From contig CATNEN010000008.1 in the NCBI GenBank assembly GCA_950097015.1, positions 620,001 through 684,000 on the forward strand: a DNA stretch of 64,000 nt. The letters are read 5' to 3'. The first letter of the stretch is position 1. Each line of letters begins with the position of its first letter. Below the pieces are notes generated by a model. The model saw only the letters and a list, made by a program, of their open reading frames with translations, searched no databases and was not told the origin of the DNA. This document shows positions 58,424 through 64,000 of this stretch, piece by piece. The position numbers and the translations under genes are program-made. The DNA is from Macrostomum hystrix. Taxonomy: Eukaryota; Platyhelminthes; Macrostomidae.

Positions 58424-61400
58424 CTGTAATTTTTAAGTGGATTGCTGTGATTATGTGAATACATTATTAGTTAATTAATGTCTGGTAGGCCTCATACATT
58501 TAAATAGATATTACATTAATGTAAAGAGGAAGAACTTGTATAGATATAATGTGTGGTAGCAAATAGAACTTGATGAGTATTATGTTAACTGAAAATCAAC
58601 TGCCATATTTTTTATATACTTCTAACATGTGTCTTCCTAGTATTTAAATGGACAAGACAAAGTAGGATATATTAATAAAATATTGTTAAGCACAAAATAA
58701 ATAGAATTATTCCAATTTTGCAAAAAAGTACACATGATAAGAAAGGCTTTATGTGCTACTAATGTAAATCATTACACTTATTTCAATACACACTGAATAT
58801 AGCTAACAAGTGTTTTGATAGCTATTTAACAGTTTTAGTTAAACCTGTTATAAATAAGCTATTTACTATACTAGCAATTTACTATTTTCTAGTTTTTGGA
58901 TGGTCTCTTGTGCTCATTTAGAAATTAAAATAGTAAAAAGCCACAAAAGAATGCATAATAGATGTTCAAGTAAAAATGTATTACAAAAAAATTCACAGGA
59001 TCTTAGTTACCAGTTAGCTAAGTCAGCAACATGATATATAATGAAGTATATTAAGCCAGCTAGGCCTATCAGCAAATTATTTGACCATTGCTTCATTAAC
59101 AAGTCACTTTTTTTGCTCCCATGTCTAGAGGATTTGGCCTGACTCAATTATTTATGCAGATGCTTATCTCTGGCATTCACATTATGTAACATTTTCTGAG
59201 CAAACTTTCTTATCTCATCAATGACCTACTGCTCAGTAGCTACACTAGCATCATTTTGTTTTTGCTTTTCTAGCTAAGCTACTCAGCAGCTTTGGCCCAC
59301 TGTTTCTCAAGTTCTTTTTTTGTCTTGATCTCTGTTCTATTGCCCTAGGTCTAGCACAGCTACATAGCATATTCTTTAACTTTTGCAAGGGCAACAAAGG
59401 ATAAAGGATGAAACTATTTGTCAAAGCTATATTTAAATCAATATTTACCTTTTGAATTACTCTTGCTCCCTCTCCCCTAGCCAAGCTCATGCTACACCTT
59501 TCAACATTACTTTCTATATAGCCTAACTTATAATTACATACATGCCTAAATAATGCTATTCAGATAAATTTGTCACTCAATGTTTTTAAATAACCACTAC
59601 ACAAAATATTATTCTATCTACTTTGTCACACAAGGACTAGCAAGGATTACTAATTTCAAAATTGCCTGGTCTTATGTCACTTGCATTTAGCCAGGACTTT
59701 ATTGTTAAGAGGTTGTCTTATTTATATATTATATTTTTTAAGTTCCTTAAATTATTTCTTATTGTAACCATTTTTATTATAGCTATGCTAGCTAAATAAT
59801 AGTAGCCTAGCTATAGATAGCTAGCTGCCTAGCTAGGCCCTACTAGCTAGGCTATGCCTAACTCCTACTATGATGTAGGCTAAAAATTTAAAATGTATTA
59901 AATGAAGTTGGACCTTAAAAATCTATTGTCTAAAGCCATATAGAACTTATTTAATGCGAAATAATTATTTAATAACATATTTAGATTATTTGACGTCCGA
60001 ACATCATTGGCCACGACGCTACGTTTAAAGCCGTTTGGTCAACTTAAGGCCCTCAAGAGTACAGAAGCTTATGATCTGCGCCTGGGCCCTAACTGAAAGC
60101 TTGTTCATTAATTTTGGTTAGGCGAATTTGAAAATAATGATGTTCGGTAAAGCAAAAACTAGAAGCGATCAATCGATCAAGTAGAGGGACGGGCGGCAGA
60201 CTCACAACTTACGAGTCGCGCGATAAATAAAAAAGCAACGTGCAACCATGGCGTGGCCATTTTTACATATCTGAAGATTAACTGACCAAAAGCTAGCCGC
60301 ACCTCAGCCGCATCGATTTTGAAAGCAGCTTGGGCCAGCAATAAAACCTATCAAATTTTATTAAACTAATCAAAATTTTTCTGGGCCACACATTTCCAAT
60401 TAAGCCGGACATGTATGAAAAAAAAATGAGGTGATTAAACTCAGACCATATGCGGCTGGCATGCGGCTGACATGCGGCTGAGCTCTAGTGCTCTTGGTTT
60501 AAAAGGGAATCCTGGGCCATTTCATTTTCCTAAAACTGCAATAGAAATCTCATCTTTTAAGACAATGAGGCACATTTAATATTCTGTAATAAGCTTTTTA
60601 CAACTCTTCAAAGTTTCAAAAAATGCAACAGGGATCTACTTCGTGGCAGTTCTCACACAAAAGACGAAGGAAATCCTGGGCCAAGTTTTGGGCCAGAAAG
60701 CAAAGTCTTATAACTGGTGCATAATAAAAAACTGGCTCGATTCAATTTGTTGTTGCAAAGATATTCCGCTTTTAGTTTCCACCTTCCATAGTTTCTAAGC
60801 GGTTGTTTACGTTACGTAAAAGTGCGGTTTTTTAAGCCAGTGTCCTGCACGTGTATTAACAGAAAAGATCTATCGCTTCCTTCAAGCTAGTGAATGCATT
60901 ATGGAATAAAATGTATATTTATTGATTTAGTTAGTCTAAAATTCTGATTCTCAGAAACCATGATGCACTGCAGTAATGACTAGAACTAGTTATCAGAACA
61001 TAATTCATAATATATGTCAACTATCTAAATATTTAATTGAGTTCATTGACTTGACTTTAATTTAGTTCATTGAGTTTGAGTCTAATATTTAATTTTTAAG
61101 AAACAGTCTCGTAGTAATACCAACGGATATTACTAAAATTAAAGAAAATACTTTTTTGAAAGTTCATTCCTTCTTCTCATCATTGTCAAATTAAACAATT
61201 ATAAATATAGGCCTACTTTAGCTATGAAAATCTGTTTGATTTGCACTATCAATATTTACATATTGCATGCAATTAAGCCCATGCACTTATTTCCCAAGCT
61301 TGTACATTACAATACAAACAAGCTGGTGTGTACAAAAAGTGCATATGTAAATAATAAATGTTGTTACTTTTTATTTAGCCTATGATAGGTCATAGCTGAC

Positions 61401-61914
61401 TATTGGGAAACTCAGGCTTGATCCGTGACATTATTAGGCAAGAAACTTCAAAAGTTGCTAGGCCTAGTCCTAGAAGGTTTTGGGTTGGCTGTCAAGCTAG
61501 AAACTATTCTATTCTATTAATTCTTGTAGAACCAATCAATAAATTAAAGAAAGTTTACTATTTTTACATAGGATTTCTACAAGTATTTTAATTTTTGAAT
61601 CTGTCTCATCTATTATGTTTAGCTTCCATTTCTGTGCACAAATTACTGACTTTTAATTTTACTGTCAATATTTAGTGCCAATTATAGATATTAGGATATA
61701 TAAATTAGGCAAATACTATACCAAATAGTCATATACTAGCTATTTTCAAGTTGTTATATATATTAAACTGTGTTTGATATGTTCACCTTTATTTACTTAA
61801 TAGTCAATTGTATACTCAATCACTCATACCCAAAGGCTTGATTGCAAAGAATAACAAACATTCTTAAATTTCTTAACAAGAAACCACTTCTCTGTGTCCC
61901 TTTGTTTAGTCAGA
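58424..61914. other. AT-rich region upstream of NuMA
   Basis: Apart from the candidate NuMA first exon, no gene was recognised. CTAG/TAGGCC-rich clusters occur at 59780-59870, and a cluster of CTGGGCCA words with ATGCGGCTG repeats at about 60310-60710. Confidence 0.5.
59449..59490 (-). CDS. NUMA1: Candidate first coding exon of NuMA
   Basis: ATG at 59490 opens MSLARGEGARVIQK, followed by a good donor AAG|GTAAAT at 59448. It is in phase 0 with the acceptor at 58424, whose exon lacks an ATG before the conserved LLSWIGQLL. The length fits the short N-terminus of human NuMA before ALLSW. Such a short exon can arise by chance, so this is tentative. Confidence 0.35.
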
Positions 61915-64000
61915 TAATGACAATTAGCTAAACACAAAAAACACATAATTTCGTGTTTTTGTGTTTCTACCTAATAAGCATCCTTGTCATTTGTATGCAC
62001 AATCACAAGTAACTGAATGCTTGGCTTGATGCTCTCTTAATAAAAAATCATCCTCCTGAATCACTTTGTCGATGAGTTAAGGACAAATTAGCTAAACACA
62101 AAAAACACATAATTTCGTGTTTTTGTGTTTCTACCTAATAAGCATCCTTGTCATTTGTATGCACAATCACAAGTAACTGAATGCTTGGCTTGATGCTCTC
62201 TTAATAAAAAATCATCCTCCTGAATCACTTTGTCGATGAGTTAAGGACAAATTAGCTAAACACAAAAAACACATAATTTCGTGTTTTTGTGTTTCTACCT
62301 AATAAGCATCCTTGTCATTTGTATGCACAATCACAAGTAACTGAATGCTTGGCTTGATGCTCTCTTAATAAAAAATCATCCTCCTGAATCACTTTGTCGT
62401 TGAGTTAAGGACAAATTAGCTAAACACAAAAAACACATAATTTCGTGTTTTTGTGTTTCTACCTAATAAGCATCCTTGTCATTTGTATGCACAATCACAA
62501 GTAACTGAATGCTTGGCTTGATGCTCTCTTAATAAAAAATCATCCTCCTGAATCACTTTGTCCATGAGTTAAGGACAAATTAGCTAAACACAAAAACACG
62601 AAATTATGTGTTTTTTGTGTTTAGCTAATTTGTCCTTAACTCATCGACAAAGTGATTCAGGAGGATGATTTTTTATTAAGAGAGCATCAAGCCAAGCATT
62701 CAGTTACTTGTGATTGTGCATACAAATGACAAGGATGCTTATTAGGTAGAAAACACAAAAACACGAAATTATGTGTTTTATGTGTTTAGCTAATTTGTCC
62801 TTAACTCAACGACAAAGTGATTCAGGAGGATGATTTTTTATTAAGAGAGCATCAAGCCAAGCATTCAGTTACTTGTGATTGTGCATACAAATGACAAGGA
62901 TGCTTATTAGGTAGAAACACAAAAACACGAAATTATGTGTTTTTTGTGTTTAGCTAATTTGTCCTTAACTCAACGACAAAGTGATTCAGGAGGATGATTT
63001 TTTATTAAGAGAGCATCAAGCCAAGCATTCAGTTACTTGTGATTGTGCATACAAATGACAAGGATGCTTATTAGGTAGAAACACAAAAACACGAAATTAT
63101 GTGTTTTTTGTGTTTAGCTAATTTGTCCTTAACTCAACGACAAAGTGATTCAGGAGGATGATTTTTTATTAAGAGAGCATCAAGCCAAGCATTCAGTTAC
63201 TTGTGATTGTGCATACAAATGACAAGGATGCTTATTAGGTAGAAACACAAAAACACGAAATTATGTGTTTTTTGTGTTTAGCTAATTTGTCCTTAACTCA
63301 ACGACAAAGTGATTCAGGAGGATGATTTTTTATTAAGAGAGCATCAAGCCAAGCATTCAGTTACTTGTGATTGTGCATACAAATGACAAGGATGCTTATT
63401 AGGTAGAAACACAAAAACACGAAATTATGTGTTTTTTGTGTTTAGCTAATTTGTCCTTAACTCATGGACAAAGTGATTCAGGAGGATGATTTTTTATTAA
63501 GAGAGCATCAAGCCAAGCATTCAGTTACTTGTGATTGTGCATACAAATGACAAGGATGCTTATTAGGTAGAAACACAAAAACACGAAATTATGTGTTTTT
63601 TGTGTTTAGCTAATTTGTCCTTAACTCAACGACAAAGTGATTCAGGAGGATGATTTTTTATTAAGAGAGCATCAAGCCAAGCATTCAGTTACTTGTGATT
63701 GTGCATACAAATGACAAGGATGCTTATTAGGTAGAAACACAAAAACACGAAATTATGTGTTTTTTGTGTTTAGCTAATTTGTCCTTAACTCATGGACAAA
63801 GTGATTCAGGAGGATGATTTTTTATTAAGAGAGCATCAAGCCAAGCATTCAGTTACTTGTGATTGTGCATACAAATGACAAGGATGCTTATTAGGTAGAA
63901 ACACAAAAACACGAAATTATGTGTTTTTGTGTTTAGCTAATTTGTCCTTAACTCAACGACAAAGTGATTCAGGAGGATGATTTTTTATTAAGAGAGCATC
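61915..64000. repeat. 164-bp satellite array with an internal orientation switch
   Basis: Four copies run in one direction from about 61915 to 62575, then from about 62605 to the right edge some eight and a half copies run in the opposite direction. Unit length is 164 bp (anchors at 62081, 62245, 62409, 62573). Identity is near complete, with a small variable spot (CGATGAG, CGTTGAG or CCATGAG). Each monomer holds a near-palindrome, AAACACAAAAAACACATAAT then TTCGTGTTTTTGTGTTT, and the switch falls inside this palindrome at about 62587-62622. The length is close to a nucleosomal repeat, as in many centromeric satellites. Confidence 0.95.

Noticed and set aside
58144-58436. Short frames opposite NuMA exon 2
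   Set aside because: Antisense shadows of a conserved exon.

Overview
The window reads as nuclear DNA of an invertebrate animal. Seven conserved eukaryotic genes are recognisable: SNRNP200/Brr2, DNAJB11, DCXR, an ANKRD63-like gene, VPS9D1, ribosomal proteins eL13 and eL36, and a NuMA orthologue (eight families with NuMA). Exons are GC-rich with Ala, Gln and Ser runs, while intergenic DNA is very AT-rich. A Merlin element, hAT MITEs, a tRNA-derived SINE and likely short-leader (spliced-leader type) acceptors fit a lophotrochozoan, perhaps a free-living flatworm. The taxon is inference; no ribosomal or mitochondrial marker is present.

Layout. 1-4153: 5' end of SNRNP200 (minus), two exons separated and followed by minisatellites; the gene runs off the left edge. 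4154-6024: a 23-bp minisatellite, then unremarkable DNA. 6025-7929: DNAJB11 (minus, three of its exons). 7930-12100: AT-rich, with a 472-bp Merlin element. 12108-12845: intronless DCXR (plus). 13.5-20.9 kb: ANKRD63-like gene (minus, three exons), with three related hAT MITEs in and downstream of it and large arrays in its introns. 21.5-30.6 kb: a 31/32-bp minisatellite invaded by a Ty3/gypsy LTR retrotransposon and carrying a 922-bp [LTR+satellite] unit repeated downstream. 30.9-34.1 kb: 24-bp and 41-bp arrays. 34.3-36.9 kb: VPS9D1 (minus, three exons) with a 16-bp array at its 5' side. 37.9-38.5 kb: eL13 (minus). 38.6-42.9 kb: AT-rich with a mariner remnant. 42.9-43.3 kb: eL36 (plus), followed by a SINE and a 33-bp array. 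46.5-58.4 kb: NuMA (minus, at least nine exons), most introns filled by an array of their own or by a SINE. 58.4-61.9 kb: AT-rich, with a candidate NuMA first exon. 61.9-64.0 kb: a 164-bp satellite whose copies flip orientation at an internal palindrome.

The genes do not form a pathway; they are unrelated housekeeping or cytoskeletal genes. The striking feature is architectural. About a third of the window is minisatellite DNA with 15-41 bp monomers, nearly every long intron holds a different array, several arrays share short cores (for example GAATCGCAGCT), and five contain the word CAGGTR. All splice junctions used for the multi-exon genes were placed by hand from AG/GT sites, reading phase and remembered family alignments; nothing was computed.
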